A model generated the notes under the pieces. The model had not been told where the DNA came from. It made no database searches and saw only the letters and a program-made list of their open reading frames with translations. Positions 1 to 8,100 of a stretch of 45,747 bases of DNA are shown here, piece after piece. Numbering within the stretch: the first letter of the stretch is position 1; each line of letters opens with the position of its first letter. This stretch comes from Clostridia bacterium (GTDB lineage: Bacteria; Bacillota; Clostridia; Oscillospirales; Acutalibacteraceae), in contig JAFQGI010000003.1 of the NCBI GenBank assembly GCA_017415515.1, positions 1 through 45,747 on the forward strand, in the 5' to 3' direction. Position numbers and translations under genes: made by a program.

Positions 1-57
1 CCAACCGCGGGGGCCCGACCCGCTGTGTCGGGCACCCGATCGGCGGATAGACCACAG

Positions 58-88
58 CGAAAAGCAGAGATGGATTTTCTGCTTTTCG
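58..88. terminator. Hairpin, possible terminator of an upstream gene
   Basis: An 11-bp perfect inverted repeat (CGAAAAGCAGA at 58-68, TCTGCTTTTCG at 78-88) lies just before the ribosome binding site of the first gene. There is no T-run after the right arm, so it is a weak terminator candidate; it could also be a leader hairpin of the following gene. The rest of positions 1-119 shows no gene I can support. Confidence 0.35.
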
Positions 89-119
89 GTATGGTTTATG
101 AAGGCCATAGGAGGCAGCT

Positions 120-1211
120 ATGAAAGTCGGTATTTTGACCTTTCCCAACTCGGTGAGCTACGGCGCCTGCTTGCAGATGATTGCGTTGCAGAATGCCGTG
201 CGCCGCTTGGGGCACGAGGTGGAGATCATCAATTATCACAATTCCTATATGAAAGCGGAAAAGCACACCGACAAAGGGCGCAATCCGTTGAAGCGCTCCC
301 TGCAGCGTCGTGTTCGCCTGTTGTTGCATCGGCGGCTGTATCGAAATTTCCGTCGCTTCGAACAACAGCACGTGGTCTATTATCCCACCCGCGCCTTTAC
401 CGAAACAAAGCGCTTGTCGGAAATAGGACAGCGGTATGATGCGGTGATCTGCGGCAGCGATCAGGTGTGGAGTCCCTATATTACCAACAGCGACATCAGC
501 TATTTTTTGGATTTTTGCGGTGCAACCACCAAACGGGTGGCCTATGCCCCCAGCTTTGGTGTGGTGAAATTCCCCGAGGGGTTTGAGGAGCGGATCGCTC
601 CCGAACTCCAAAAATTCTACGCGCTGTCGGCGCGGGAACTGCCCGGCAAAGAGCTGGTGGAGAAGGTAACCGGTCGGGAGACTGCCATCGTGTCCGACCC
701 CACCTGGCTGGTGGATGCCGCCGATTGGGCGGCGATGGAACGGCCCCATCCTGCGGCAACGGGTGACTACGTTCTGTATTTTGTGGTCAACCGATCGAGC
801 GAACTGTTGGCGCGGTGCAAAGCCTTTGCCAAACAGCATGGCTTAAAAGTGGTGATGGTGGGCGGCAACCCCATCACCGCCGCGAAAAACAAGGATCCGA
901 TGCTGTCTTACGCTTTGGACGTGGGACCTGAGCAGTGGCTGTATTTGGTGCACCATGCGCAGTACGTATTCACCAATTCCTTCCACGGCACCGCCTTTTC
1001 CGTTCTGTTTGAGCGGAATTTGTATGTGCAGGTGCCCTCCCACAACGGTTCCCGCCTGCGTCAGGTGTTGGAGAACTTCGGCTTAGAGGATCGCGAGGTG
1101 CGCGAGGGGGAAGAAGTGACCGAGGCAGCTGTGGATTACGAGCGGGTGCGGGATGTGTTCGCTCAGTTGAAAGCGCAGTCCTTAACGTATCTGAAAAATG
1201 CATTGACGTGA
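120..1211 (+). CDS. Polysaccharide pyruvyl transferase family protein
   Basis: A 363-residue protein of the polysaccharide pyruvyl transferase family, which adds pyruvate ketals (from phosphoenolpyruvate) to sugars of cell-surface polymers. Family signatures visible are an N-terminal GILTFPNSVSYGACLQ segment, CGSDQVW near residue 111, SDPTWL near 193 and the diagnostic NSFHGTAFS near 285. The protein has no signal peptide or membrane helix and should be cytoplasmic. The ATG follows a clear AGGAGG. The next gene starts 34 bp downstream and encodes a polysaccharide flippase fusion, so the two probably form one operon for an exopolysaccharide. The family and context are clear; the sugar acceptor is unknown. 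Confidence 0.88.
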   Translation: MKVGILTFPNSVSYGACLQMIALQNAVRRLGHEVEIINYHNSYMKAEKHTDKGRNPLKRSLQRRVRLLLHRRLYRNFRRFEQQHVVYYPTRAFTETKRLSEIGQRYDAVICGSDQVWSPYITNSDISYFLDFCGATTKRVAYAPSFGVVKFPEGFEERIAPELQKFYALSARELPGKELVEKVTGRETAIVSDPTWLVDAADWAAMERPHPAATGDYVLYFVVNRSSELLARCKAFAKQHGLKVVMVGGNPITAAKNKDPMLSYALDVGPEQWLYLVHHAQYVFTNSFHGTAFSVLFERNLYVQVPSHNGSRLRQVLENFGLEDREVREGEEVTEAAVDYERVRDVFAQLKAQSLTYLKNALT

Positions 1212-1245
1212 GAATATAAGAAACCAAACAGAAAGGAGGAGAACG

Positions 1246-3714
1246 ATGGGCAAACGGGTTTTTCGTGTCAAGCTCAATGCATTCAGCACGCTGGCACACC
1301 AGTTGGTGACCACCCTGTGCGGTTTGCTCATTCCGTGGATCATGATCGACACCTTTGGTTCCACGGCTTACGGTATCACCATCTCCATCGCTCAATTCCT
1401 TTCTTATATCACCCTATTGGAGGGTGGCATCGGCCGTGTGGCTCGCGGCGCATTGTATAAGCCTTTGGCAGAGCGGGATGAAGAACGGATCAGTCAGGTC
1501 TATCTGGCGGTTAAGCGCTTTTTCGCCACCATCGGCTTGGTTTTTGCCGCTTACGTGGTGGTGCTGGCCTTTGGCTATCGTTTTATGGCGGATGTACCCG
1601 CATCCTTTTCGTGGGAATACATTGCCGCGCTGGTGGTGGGTATTGCCATCGGTAAATTTTCCGAGTATATGGGCGGCATTTCCAAGGTGACCCTCCTTAA
1701 TGCGGATCAAAAGCAGTACGTTGTGAATATGGTGTATATGATCACGAATGTTCTCAACGTGATACTGATTGTGGTTTTGGCGCAGTGCGGCGTGGACATT
1801 CTGTGGGTGAAGGTGGTCAGCAGCCTGGTGTTTGTGCTGCGCCCGGTGCTGTATTCCCTGTACGTGCGAAAGCATTATCACCTTCGCAAAACAGGGGTAA
1901 AAGCGACCCTCCCCAACAAATTCACCGGCATTGCGCAGCACACCGCCTATGTGATCCAAAACAACACCGATGTGATGTTGCTGACGGTGTTGGCGGACCT
2001 GCCTTCGGTGGCGGTCTATTCTGTGTATCATCTGGTGGTGTTCAGCTTGCGGAATATCGCCACCTCCTTTACCGGCGGTATGGAGGCGCTGTTGGGCGAA
2101 ATGGCGGCGAAAGGGGAACAGACAACCCTACGCAAAACTTACCGCAGCTATAAACTGATATTGACCACGTTGACCTTGATGCTGTTTGGCACAGCGGCGA
2201 TTTTGATCGTTCCTTTTGTGAGGCTGTATACCGACGGCACCACGGATGCCAATTATGTGCGTCCTCTGTTTGCGCTGATTATGGTGGTGGCTGAGGCACT
2301 GAATTGTTTGACGTTGCCTTGCTTTAATCTCACCATCGCTGCCAACAAGCTCAAACAGAGTCAGTTTGGCGCCTATGGCGAGGCGGCCATCAATGTGGCG
2401 GTGTCGCTGGTGCTGATGCTGGTATGGGATCCCTTGATCGGTGTTGCCGTGGGCACCCTGGCGGCAGTGGTATTCAAAAGCATTTATTATACGGCGTTTG
2501 CCGGCAAGCATATCTTGAAGATCAAGGTGTCTCCGTTGTTCCTCAAGCTGGGCATTACCATGTTGGCGTTGTTGGGCTTCTCCTTGGGCGGCATCTGGCT
2601 GATTCGCGATGTGCTGATCTATAAATACACTCAGTGGGTGGTGTGGGGCATCGGCTTTGCCATCGCTACCGGTCTGTGGGGCTTGGTGATTGGCATGATG
2701 CTGTACCCCGGTCATTTGAAGAACCTCAAGACCATGTTGTTAGGCAAGAAAAAGGCAAAGCCGATGGATGTAAGCGCTTATGCTGATCACGATATCGCTG
2801 CTTATGCGGCTTATGTGGAGGATTCACAGGAGTTATTGTCCTGCTCCTCCGGTGGCGTCGCCACCGCCCTGGCACGGCAGATGCTTCAGCGGGGCGGCTA
2901 TGTGGCCGGTGTCACCTATACTCCCGATTTTAAAGAGGCGGTATACGCCATCACCAATCAGGTAGAGGAGCTGGACAAGTTTAAAGGCTCCAAATACTGT
3001 GCGGTGAAGATGGGAACCGTCTATGCCGACGTCAAGGCGTTGCTGGACGTCGGCGAGCAGGTTCTGTTTATCGGTCTTCCCTGCGGGGTGGCCGGTCTGC
3101 GCGCTTATCTGAAGCGGGAATACGACGGCTTGGTGACGGCAGAGCTGATTTGCCACGGCCCCACGCCGGCCAAGGTGCACCGTCAATATGTGGAGCACTT
3201 GGAGAAGAAGTTTGGCAGTCCTTTGACCGCTTTCTCGGTCAAGCACAAAAAGGGTGCCTGGACCCCCGCCTATCTATACGCCGCCTTTGAGAACGGTGCG
3301 GTATACGAAAAGCCGTTCTATCACACGGAATACGGCTATGCCTTTGCTACTCTGGCAGGTAAGGCCTGCTATTCCTGCCAATTCCGCGGCAACAACCGCA
3401 CCGGCGATCTGATGCTGGGCGATTTCTGGGGCGCTACCGAACAGGATGTGTTCTGGAACAAAGAGGGGGTTTCCTCCGTTTTGGTGCATACCGAAAAGGG
3501 GCAAAAGCTACTGTTGGAAACCGCGGGCGTGCGGCTGTTTGATACCACCTTCCAAAAGATCGTGGAAGGCAACCCCAATATCATTAAGCCCCGCGACAGC
3601 CGCTCCAATCGAGCGAAGTTCGAGCAGTTGTTGGAGAGCCACGGCCTGCTGTATGCCGTGGAGCATTCCAAATGTTTTCTTTCGCGTATCAAGGCAAGAC
3701 TGAAACGAAAATAA
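1246..3714 (+). CDS. Fusion of Wzx/MATE-type polysaccharide flippase and FrhB-like (F420 hydrogenase/dehydrogenase beta subunit) domain
   Basis: An 822-residue two-part protein. Residues about 1-500 are a multi-helix polysaccharide/lipid-linked oligosaccharide exporter of the MATE/Wzx type. Residues about 510-822 match the FrhB-like family: SSGGVATALARQ, FKGSKYCAVKMG, VLFIGLPCGVAGLRAYL, LICHGPTP, then ACYSCQF and TGDLMLGDFWG. In this family the domain normally follows an N-terminal two-cluster ferredoxin; no CxxCxxC ferredoxin motif is present here and the flippase occupies its place. The joint is a short lysine-rich stretch (GKKKAKP) before Met507. That Met has no convincing ribosome binding site, so a true fusion is favoured over two overlapping genes. 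AAGGAGG precedes the start. The upstream neighbour is a pyruvyl transferase. The redox or sugar-modifying role of the C-terminal domain is unknown. Confidence 0.85.
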   Translation: MGKRVFRVKLNAFSTLAHQLVTTLCGLLIPWIMIDTFGSTAYGITISIAQFLSYITLLEGGIGRVARGALYKPLAERDEERISQVYLAVKRFFATIGLVFAAYVVVLAFGYRFMADVPASFSWEYIAALVVGIAIGKFSEYMGGISKVTLLNADQKQYVVNMVYMITNVLNVILIVVLAQCGVDILWVKVVSSLVFVLRPVLYSLYVRKHYHLRKTGVKATLPNKFTGIAQHTAYVIQNNTDVMLLTVLADLPSVAVYSVYHLVVFSLRNIATSFTGGMEALLGEMAAKGEQTTLRKTYRSYKLILTTLTLMLFGTAAILIVPFVRLYTDGTTDANYVRPLFALIMVVAEALNCLTLPCFNLTIAANKLKQSQFGAYGEAAINVAVSLVLMLVWDPLIGVAVGTLAAVVFKSIYYTAFAGKHILKIKVSPLFLKLGITMLALLGFSLGGIWLIRDVLIYKYTQWVVWGIGFAIATGLWGLVIGMMLYPGHLKNLKTMLLGKKKAKPMDVSAYADHDIAAYAAYVEDSQELLSCSSGGVATALARQMLQRGGYVAGVTYTPDFKEAVYAITNQVEELDKFKGSKYCAVKMGTVYADVKALLDVGEQVLFIGLPCGVAGLRAYLKREYDGLVTAELICHGPTPAKVHRQYVEHLEKKFGSPLTAFSVKHKKGAWTPAYLYAAFENGAVYEKPFYHTEYGYAFATLAGKACYSCQFRGNNRTGDLMLGDFWGATEQDVFWNKEGVSSVLVHTEKGQKLLLETAGVRLFDTTFQKIVEGNPNIIKPRDSRSNRAKFEQLLESHGLLYAVEHSKCFLSRIKARLKRK

Positions 3715-3733
3715 CAACCAAAAGGAATCACAA

Positions 3734-3770
3734 ACAGCCCCCGGTTCACAAGAACCGGGGGCTGTGTTTA
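3734..3770 (+). terminator. Rho-independent terminator of the pyruvyl transferase-flippase operon
   Basis: A 14-bp perfect stem (3734-3747 with 3752-3765, CCCCCGG/CCGGGGG core, 4-base loop) followed by GTTTATA, 20 bp after the fusion gene. Confidence 0.85.
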
Positions 3771-3771
3771 T

Positions 3772-3806
3772 AAAAAGGGCACACCGATCTTCGGTGTGCC
3801 CTTTTA
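3772..3806 (-). terminator. Terminator of the minus-strand secreted-protein gene (bidirectional)
   Basis: Stem AAAAAGGGCACACCGA/TCGGTGTGCCCTTTT with a 3-base loop. Read on the minus strand it ends in a T-run and sits 22 bp after the stop of the gene at 3829-4509. Together with the preceding hairpin it insulates two convergent genes. Confidence 0.8.
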
Positions 3807-3828
3807 TGGCTTTATTTACATGTTAGGA

Positions 3829-4509
3829 TTAGGCGTACTTCTTGCTCTTAACCACCAACACCACGATGGCCAGGGCAGATACCAGCATCAGGGCGCCATA
3901 GATGACCATATCGTTCTTGAGATTGGCCATGGCGCTGGTCTCGGGAGAGACGTTCTCAGAGTTCACCACGATAGCCATAGAGACAGGCATTTTAGTCAGG
4001 TGGAACACCAGATGGCCATCCTCGTTGATATATGCGCCGTCCACTTTGGACCAGTTGCCGTTCTCATCCATCTGCATCAGGGCGAAGAAGTGGCTCAGGG
4101 TGTCGGCATCCAAGGTGATCTCAAAGCCCTTGTGACCGTCGTGATCGTCACAGCCCTCGCCGTGGATCTGGAACAGATCGCTGACCGCCAAATGGGGATC
4201 CGTGATGTTGTTTTCTTTCGCCAGGTCGGCCAACTCTTTCCACAGCTCGGTCAGGTCAGAGGCACCGGCAATGTCGGAATAGGCCTTCTCCAACTGCTCA
4301 CGCTCGTCATCGGGCAGCTTGTCGCGCTCGCTGTAGGGGGTGATGATGATCTCCATGGTGCAGTCGGGGGAGTCGGGGACCACGTCGATAATGGTGGGAG
4401 CCGCGTTGCCGGAGGGGCTGGAAACGAAGCTGCCGGGGGCGGCGTAGACGGAAACGCTCATCATCAGCGCCAACATCATAGCCAAAACGATAGCAAATGT
4501 TCTTTTCAT
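3829..4509 (-). CDS. Secreted, membrane-anchored protein of unknown function
   Basis: A 226-residue protein with an N-terminal signal peptide (MKRTFAIVLAMMLALMMSV, likely cleaved after YA-A). A roughly 150-residue extracellular part follows, and then a C-terminal membrane helix (IYGALMLVSALAIVVLVV) ending in KSKKYA. The ectodomain has an acidic/His-rich patch (EGCDDHDGHKG). I recognise the general layout of Clostridial surface proteins but not a named family. I start at the ATG at 4509, preceded by AAAGGAAG at 8 bp, rather than the in-frame TTG six bases upstream. It converges on the flippase operon and lies just downstream of cpsB (18 bp), so it may be co-transcribed with cpsD-cpsB and take part in envelope or exopolysaccharide biology. 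That last point is inference. Confidence 0.7.
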   Translation of the reverse strand: MKRTFAIVLAMMLALMMSVSVYAAPGSFVSSPSGNAAPTIIDVVPDSPDCTMEIIITPYSERDKLPDDEREQLEKAYSDIAGASDLTELWKELADLAKENNITDPHLAVSDLFQIHGEGCDDHDGHKGFEITLDADTLSHFFALMQMDENGNWSKVDGAYINEDGHLVFHLTKMPVSMAIVVNSENVSPETSAMANLKNDMVIYGALMLVSALAIVVLVVKSKKYA

Positions 4510-4527
4510 AATCAAATCTTCCTTTCT

Positions 4528-5238
4528 TTATGGTTGATGGTTGTTTGTATGATTAAGTAACGAGTGTCCATACTCGTTCATTTGACGGATATAGTCAGCA
4601 CCGAACCGCTTTTGTATGAGGTCAAAAGCCTTCCCGATCTGTGGGGGACGAGACGTCATGTTGTGGCAGTCAGAGCCCAGAAGGTGAATGTAGCCCTCTT
4701 TGAGAAGGGTCAGCGCCTTATGCCTTGTGATCATGGTGGAGAAGAAAGAGGCGTTGGACTGCATCAGGATGCCGTTGTCCAACAATCTGCTCCAGGTTTC
4801 TTTGCTTTGCAGAGAGAAATAGCGATCGATGTGGGCCAGCACCAGACAGATTCCGTTTCTGCCCGACATTTCGATCAGCTCGCGGACCATACTCTCGGTC
4901 CAGCGACTCATCGGCATTTCCAACAGCAACAGATGGCTGTTCTCGATGCACAGTGCCGAAAGGTTTTTCATGCGGCTGATTCCCGGATAATACCGTACCT
5001 CAGCGCCGAGTCGAAGTGCCGGCATAGCGTCTTGCCGTTGTTCGCAAAGCGCTTGTGCTGAGCGGCTTCGTCTTTCCAGAAAAGAGTCAACCGATTCGTC
5101 ATTGGCGTAGAAATGCGGCGTGGCGATCACCATAGTGACGCCTTGCGCTGCCTGCGCCTGCATCATCGCGATGCTTTCCGCCATGTTTCGACTGCCGTCG
5201 TCCATTTTTGGGAGCACGTGATTATGCCAGTCGATCAT
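4528..5238 (-). CDS. CpsB/YwqE-type PHP tyrosine-protein phosphatase
   Basis: A 236-residue PHP-fold, metal-dependent phosphotyrosine phosphatase that removes phosphate from the tyrosine cluster of the partner BY-kinase and so tunes capsule/exopolysaccharide assembly. Metal-ligand motifs are visible in order: HNHVLPKMDDGS at the N-terminus, ATPHFY near residue 40, GAEVRYYPG near 78, AHIDRY near 136 and GSDCHN near 194. Length fits the family. Its start overlaps the stop of the kinase gene (ATGA, 5235-5238), the classic arrangement for translationally coupled kinase/phosphatase pairs. An AAGGA ribosome binding site lies in the end of the kinase gene. Confidence 0.9.
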   Translation of the reverse strand: MIDWHNHVLPKMDDGSRNMAESIAMMQAQAAQGVTMVIATPHFYANDESVDSFLERRSRSAQALCEQRQDAMPALRLGAEVRYYPGISRMKNLSALCIENSHLLLLEMPMSRWTESMVRELIEMSGRNGICLVLAHIDRYFSLQSKETWSRLLDNGILMQSNASFFSTMITRHKALTLLKEGYIHLLGSDCHNMTSRPPQIGKAFDLIQKRFGADYIRQMNEYGHSLLNHTNNHQP

Positions 5239-6005
5239 TCGCTGTCCTTCTCATGGCTCTCATACGAGCGATAATATTTGTAGTTGCGGGATTTGCGGTA
5301 TTTGCCATAGGTGGCTTTGCCGGATTTCGCCTCGTTCATCACGCAACCCAGTACGTTGACGTTGGACAGCTTCAACTGGCGGAAGCACCTCTCCAGCTCC
5401 TTTTTCTCCGTATAGTCCTCGCGGATCACCACGATCATGCCGGAGATCAAACCGGAAATGGACACGGCATCGGAAACGATATTGACCGGCGGAAGGTCAA
5501 CGATGATGTAATCAAAAACCTCTTTGAGCTGTTTGAGCACGTTTTCCATACGGCTGGAGCCCAACAGCTCCGAGGGGTTGGGCGGAATGTCACCGGAAGG
5601 GAGGACAAACCAATTATCCAGCAGATAACTTTGAAAGTCGAAACTTTCCTTTCCTTTGCCACGCAGCAGGTCGGTCAAGCCGGGGGCGCTGTGGATCTGC
5701 AATTTCTTGGCGATGGAGGGGATACGCAGGTCGCCGTCGATCAGCAGCACTCGACTTCCTTTCTCGGCGAATACGTATGCCAAGTTTACCGCCGTGGTGC
5801 TCTTGCCCTCGCCGCGTATGGAGCTGGTCACGCCGATGACGGGGCACTTTTCGTTTTCCGGGAGGGTGAAATCCAAATTGGCACGAATCAGCTTGTATTG
5901 CTCAAGTGCGGTAAATTCCAGGTTCTTGTGCAACGTGTTTTTTATGTCCTTGACGGGGTTTGCGGATTGGGGAATAAATTTTTTGATAGGCATAAAACGC
6001 TTCAC
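5235..6005 (-). CDS. CpsD/CapB family tyrosine-protein kinase (BY-kinase)
   Basis: A 256-residue cytoplasmic bacterial tyrosine kinase. It shows the Walker A SSIRGEGKST (residues about 61-70), the Walker A' motif VLLIDGDLRIPS, Walker B YIIVDLPPV, and a C-terminal tyrosine cluster (YGKYRKSRNYKYYRSY) that is the autophosphorylation site. I choose the GTG at 6005 because GGGAGGAGGAGG lies 7 bp upstream; an upstream in-frame ATG at 6077 has no such site. The family is activated by a membrane CpsC/Wzz-like adaptor, which is not encoded next to it in this window. It is coupled by ATGA overlap to the cpsB-like phosphatase. Confidence 0.92.
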   Translation of the reverse strand: MKRFMPIKKFIPQSANPVKDIKNTLHKNLEFTALEQYKLIRANLDFTLPENEKCPVIGVTSSIRGEGKSTTAVNLAYVFAEKGSRVLLIDGDLRIPSIAKKLQIHSAPGLTDLLRGKGKESFDFQSYLLDNWFVLPSGDIPPNPSELLGSSRMENVLKQLKEVFDYIIVDLPPVNIVSDAVSISGLISGMIVVIREDYTEKKELERCFRQLKLSNVNVLGCVMNEAKSGKATYGKYRKSRNYKYYRSYESHEKDSE

Positions 6006-6112
6006 GCCGATTCCTCCTCCTCCCTTTGGATGGATGTGTTCCGTGCCGCACTTGCTGTAAATGTCATCACAAGACACCTACTCACAATAACAGCACTCTA
6101 TACCTATCAACA

Positions 6113-6141
6113 AGTTTACCACACCTTTCCCAAAATTGCAA
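6113..6141 (-). promoter_or_regulatory. Sigma-A-like promoter for cpsD-cpsB
   Basis: On the minus strand TTGCAA (6136-6141), a 17-bp spacer and TAAACT (6113-6118). It lies about 110 bp upstream of the GTG start of the kinase. The spacer end (GGTGTGG before the -10) resembles that of the promoter at 10946-10974. Confidence 0.5.
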
Positions 6142-6266
6142 GACCTTATTTTAATATATATACGTCTTTTTTGAGAAAATAGTGTGCAAACGGACAGAAA
6201 CTATGGAAAAATCGGCCCAAAACGGATCGCCGATGGCTTCGGACGGCATCGTTCATTACCCACCAC

Positions 6267-6295
6267 TTGCTTTTTTTGGCGTTTTGCGGTATACT
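6267..6295 (+). promoter_or_regulatory. Sigma-A-like promoter for the PHP phosphoesterase gene
   Basis: TTGCTT (6267-6272), 17-bp spacer, TATACT (6290-6295), 27 bp before the start codon at 6323. The 317-bp gap 6006-6322 otherwise holds only the divergent cpsD promoter. Confidence 0.65.
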
Positions 6296-6322
6296 TGACC
6301 CATCAATGGGAGAGGTGAGAGT

Positions 6323-7138
6323 ATGCGCTATCTGATCGATCACGATTTGCATATTCATTCCGTGGGCTCTATGTGTTCCGGCGTACCGGAGCAGACCCCG
6401 GATCGCATTTTGCAATACGCCGCCGACGAAGGCTTCGCCACTGTCGGGTTAAGCGACCATTTTTGGGATGAAACGGTGCCAATGCCCCAGGGTGGGTGGG
6501 GACCGGATTTTTACACCTCTCAAAATTATGCGCACATTTGCAAGAATTTGCCATTGCCTTGCCGAAGCGGCATCCGTTTTTTGTTTGGTGCCGAGGTGGA
6601 TATGACGCTGGACGGCACCGTCGGCGTTTCTCCCCAACGGCTGGCCGCATTGGATTACGTGCTCATCTCCATCAGCCATTTTCATTGCACGGATTTCACC
6701 ATCCGCAGCGAGGATGCCGCCACCCCTGCGGGTCGTGCCGCCGTGCTGCTGGATAAATTGGAGGCGCTGTTGGAGATGCCCCTGCCGTGGTATAAGGTGG
6801 GGCTGGCTCACCTGACCGGTCCTAAGCTGGGCGGCGGCGATCCGGATAACCACTGTGAGGTGCTGCGATTGGTGCAGGGGGAACGGTTGACGGCTTTGTT
6901 CCGAAAGGTCGCCGCCTTGGGTGTGGGCATTGAGCTGAACACCGCCACCTTCGGCTTTGGCAATGAGGCGGAGCGACAGGCGGTCACCGCCTTCTATGCC
7001 CACGCTAAGGAGTGTGGCTGCCAATTCTTCTTCGGCAGCGACGCCCATTGCCCCGACCATTTTGTGCCCCACCGCCAACGGGCACAGGCAATGGCGGACA
7101 GCCTCGGGCTGACCGATGCGGATATTTTCCGCATCTAA
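6323..7138 (+). CDS. PHP domain phosphoesterase, histidinol-phosphatase-like
   Basis: A 271-residue protein of the PHP superfamily, closest in layout to HisK-type histidinol-phosphate phosphatases. Metal-binding motifs run in order: DLHIHS at residues 8-13, SDHFWDE near 46, GAEVD near 91, ISHFHC near 116, LAHLTG near 158, IELNTATF near 207 and GSDAHCPDH near 238. No histidine biosynthesis genes are near it, so the substrate is not settled; a generic sugar- or nucleotide-phosphate phosphatase is as likely. AGAGGTGAG provides a ribosome binding site. It is followed 66 bp later by nadE in the same direction. Confidence 0.75.
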   Translation: MRYLIDHDLHIHSVGSMCSGVPEQTPDRILQYAADEGFATVGLSDHFWDETVPMPQGGWGPDFYTSQNYAHICKNLPLPCRSGIRFLFGAEVDMTLDGTVGVSPQRLAALDYVLISISHFHCTDFTIRSEDAATPAGRAAVLLDKLEALLEMPLPWYKVGLAHLTGPKLGGGDPDNHCEVLRLVQGERLTALFRKVAALGVGIELNTATFGFGNEAERQAVTAFYAHAKECGCQFFFGSDAHCPDHFVPHRQRAQAMADSLGLTDADIFRI

Positions 7139-7204
7139 CGGAAGAAAAGCGGTTATTATAGAAGATGGCATCAATGCAAGACGAATAGCGCGGAGGGAAT
7201 GACT

Positions 7205-7948
7205 ATGTTTAACGCCGAGCAAAAGAAAAACGAATGCGTACAGTGGATACGCGATTTTTTTGAACAAAACGGCCCGGACTGCAACGCGGTTGTGGGCATT
7301 TCCGGAGGAAAGGACAGCTCCGTTGCGGCGGCGCTGTGCGTGGAGGCGCTGGGGCGTCACCGTGTCATCGGCGTGCTGATGCCCCAGGGGGAGCAGCACG
7401 ACATTGACAAGGCGTATGCGCTGGTTCACCATTTAGGCATTCGCCATTATGTGGTGAACATCGGGGATGCATACAACGCTGTCGTGGACAGCATTCCCGC
7501 CGAGTTGCATCTGACTGCCCAGAGCAAGCAGAATTTGCCTCCTCGCCTGCGGATGGCCACCCTCTACGCGGTGTCTCAAAGCTGCAACGGACGGGTGTGC
7601 AACACCTGCAATCTGTCGGAGGATTGGGTGGGCTATTCCACCCGTTACGGCGATTCGGTGGGGGATTTTTCCCCTATGTCCCATTTCACCGTCACCGAGG
7701 TCAAAGAGATCGGTTATGCGCTGGGTGTCCCCAAAGAGCTGGTGGATAAGGTGCCCATCGATGGCCTTTGCGGCAAGACGGATGAGGAAAACCTGGGCTT
7801 CACCTATGCGGAGCTGGATGCGTATATTCGCACCGGTCACATCGAGGATCCGGCCACAAAAGAGCTCATCGACCGCAAGCATCGGCAAAACCTGTTCAAA
7901 CTGGAGTTGATGCCGTGCTTCGATTCCGGATTGGAAGTCAAAGCCTAA
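7205..7948 (+). CDS. nadE: NAD(+) synthase, ammonia-dependent type
   Basis: Amidates deamido-NAD to NAD using ATP and ammonia. The N-type ATP pyrophosphatase loop GISGGKDSS is at residues 31-39. Further family segments are IGVLMPQGEQHDI, NLPPRLRMATLYAVSQ and DGLCGKTDEENLGF. At 247 residues it lacks the glutaminase (nitrilase) domain of the long form. I prefer the ATG at 7205, 7 bp after GGAGGG, over the ATG at 7199, which is only 1 bp from it. The preceding gene is a PHP phosphoesterase with no obvious link to NAD synthesis. Confidence 0.93.
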   Translation: MFNAEQKKNECVQWIRDFFEQNGPDCNAVVGISGGKDSSVAAALCVEALGRHRVIGVLMPQGEQHDIDKAYALVHHLGIRHYVVNIGDAYNAVVDSIPAELHLTAQSKQNLPPRLRMATLYAVSQSCNGRVCNTCNLSEDWVGYSTRYGDSVGDFSPMSHFTVTEVKEIGYALGVPKELVDKVPIDGLCGKTDEENLGFTYAELDAYIRTGHIEDPATKELIDRKHRQNLFKLELMPCFDSGLEVKA

Positions 7949-7963
7949 TACGGCACAAACGGA

Positions 7964-7991
7964 GGGGGCATCCTGGCGGATGCCCCCTAAA
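7964..7991 (+). terminator. Terminator after nadE
   Basis: 10-bp perfect stem GGGGGCATCC/GGATGCCCCC (7964-7973, 7978-7987) with TGGC loop, then TAAATTTA. Confidence 0.75.
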
Positions 7992-8025
7992 TTTAACCAT
8001 ATACAAAGTGAGTTCTCACTCGTTC

Positions 8026-8054
8026 TTGACAGAAGCGACCACATGTGATACACT
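8026..8054 (+). promoter_or_regulatory. Sigma-A-like promoter for the orphan gene at 8101
   Basis: A consensus TTGACA (8026-8031), 17-bp spacer and TACACT (8049-8054), 46 bp upstream of the start codon. Confidence 0.75.
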
Positions 8055-8100
8055 AAATGGCAAAGAGGGATTTCACTTTATTCAAAAGGAGCGTGACGGT

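Noticed and set aside
2764-3714. Separate FrhB-like gene starting at Met507 of the fusion
   Set aside because: No ribosome binding site before that ATG and no stop between the two parts; a single fused product is the simpler reading.
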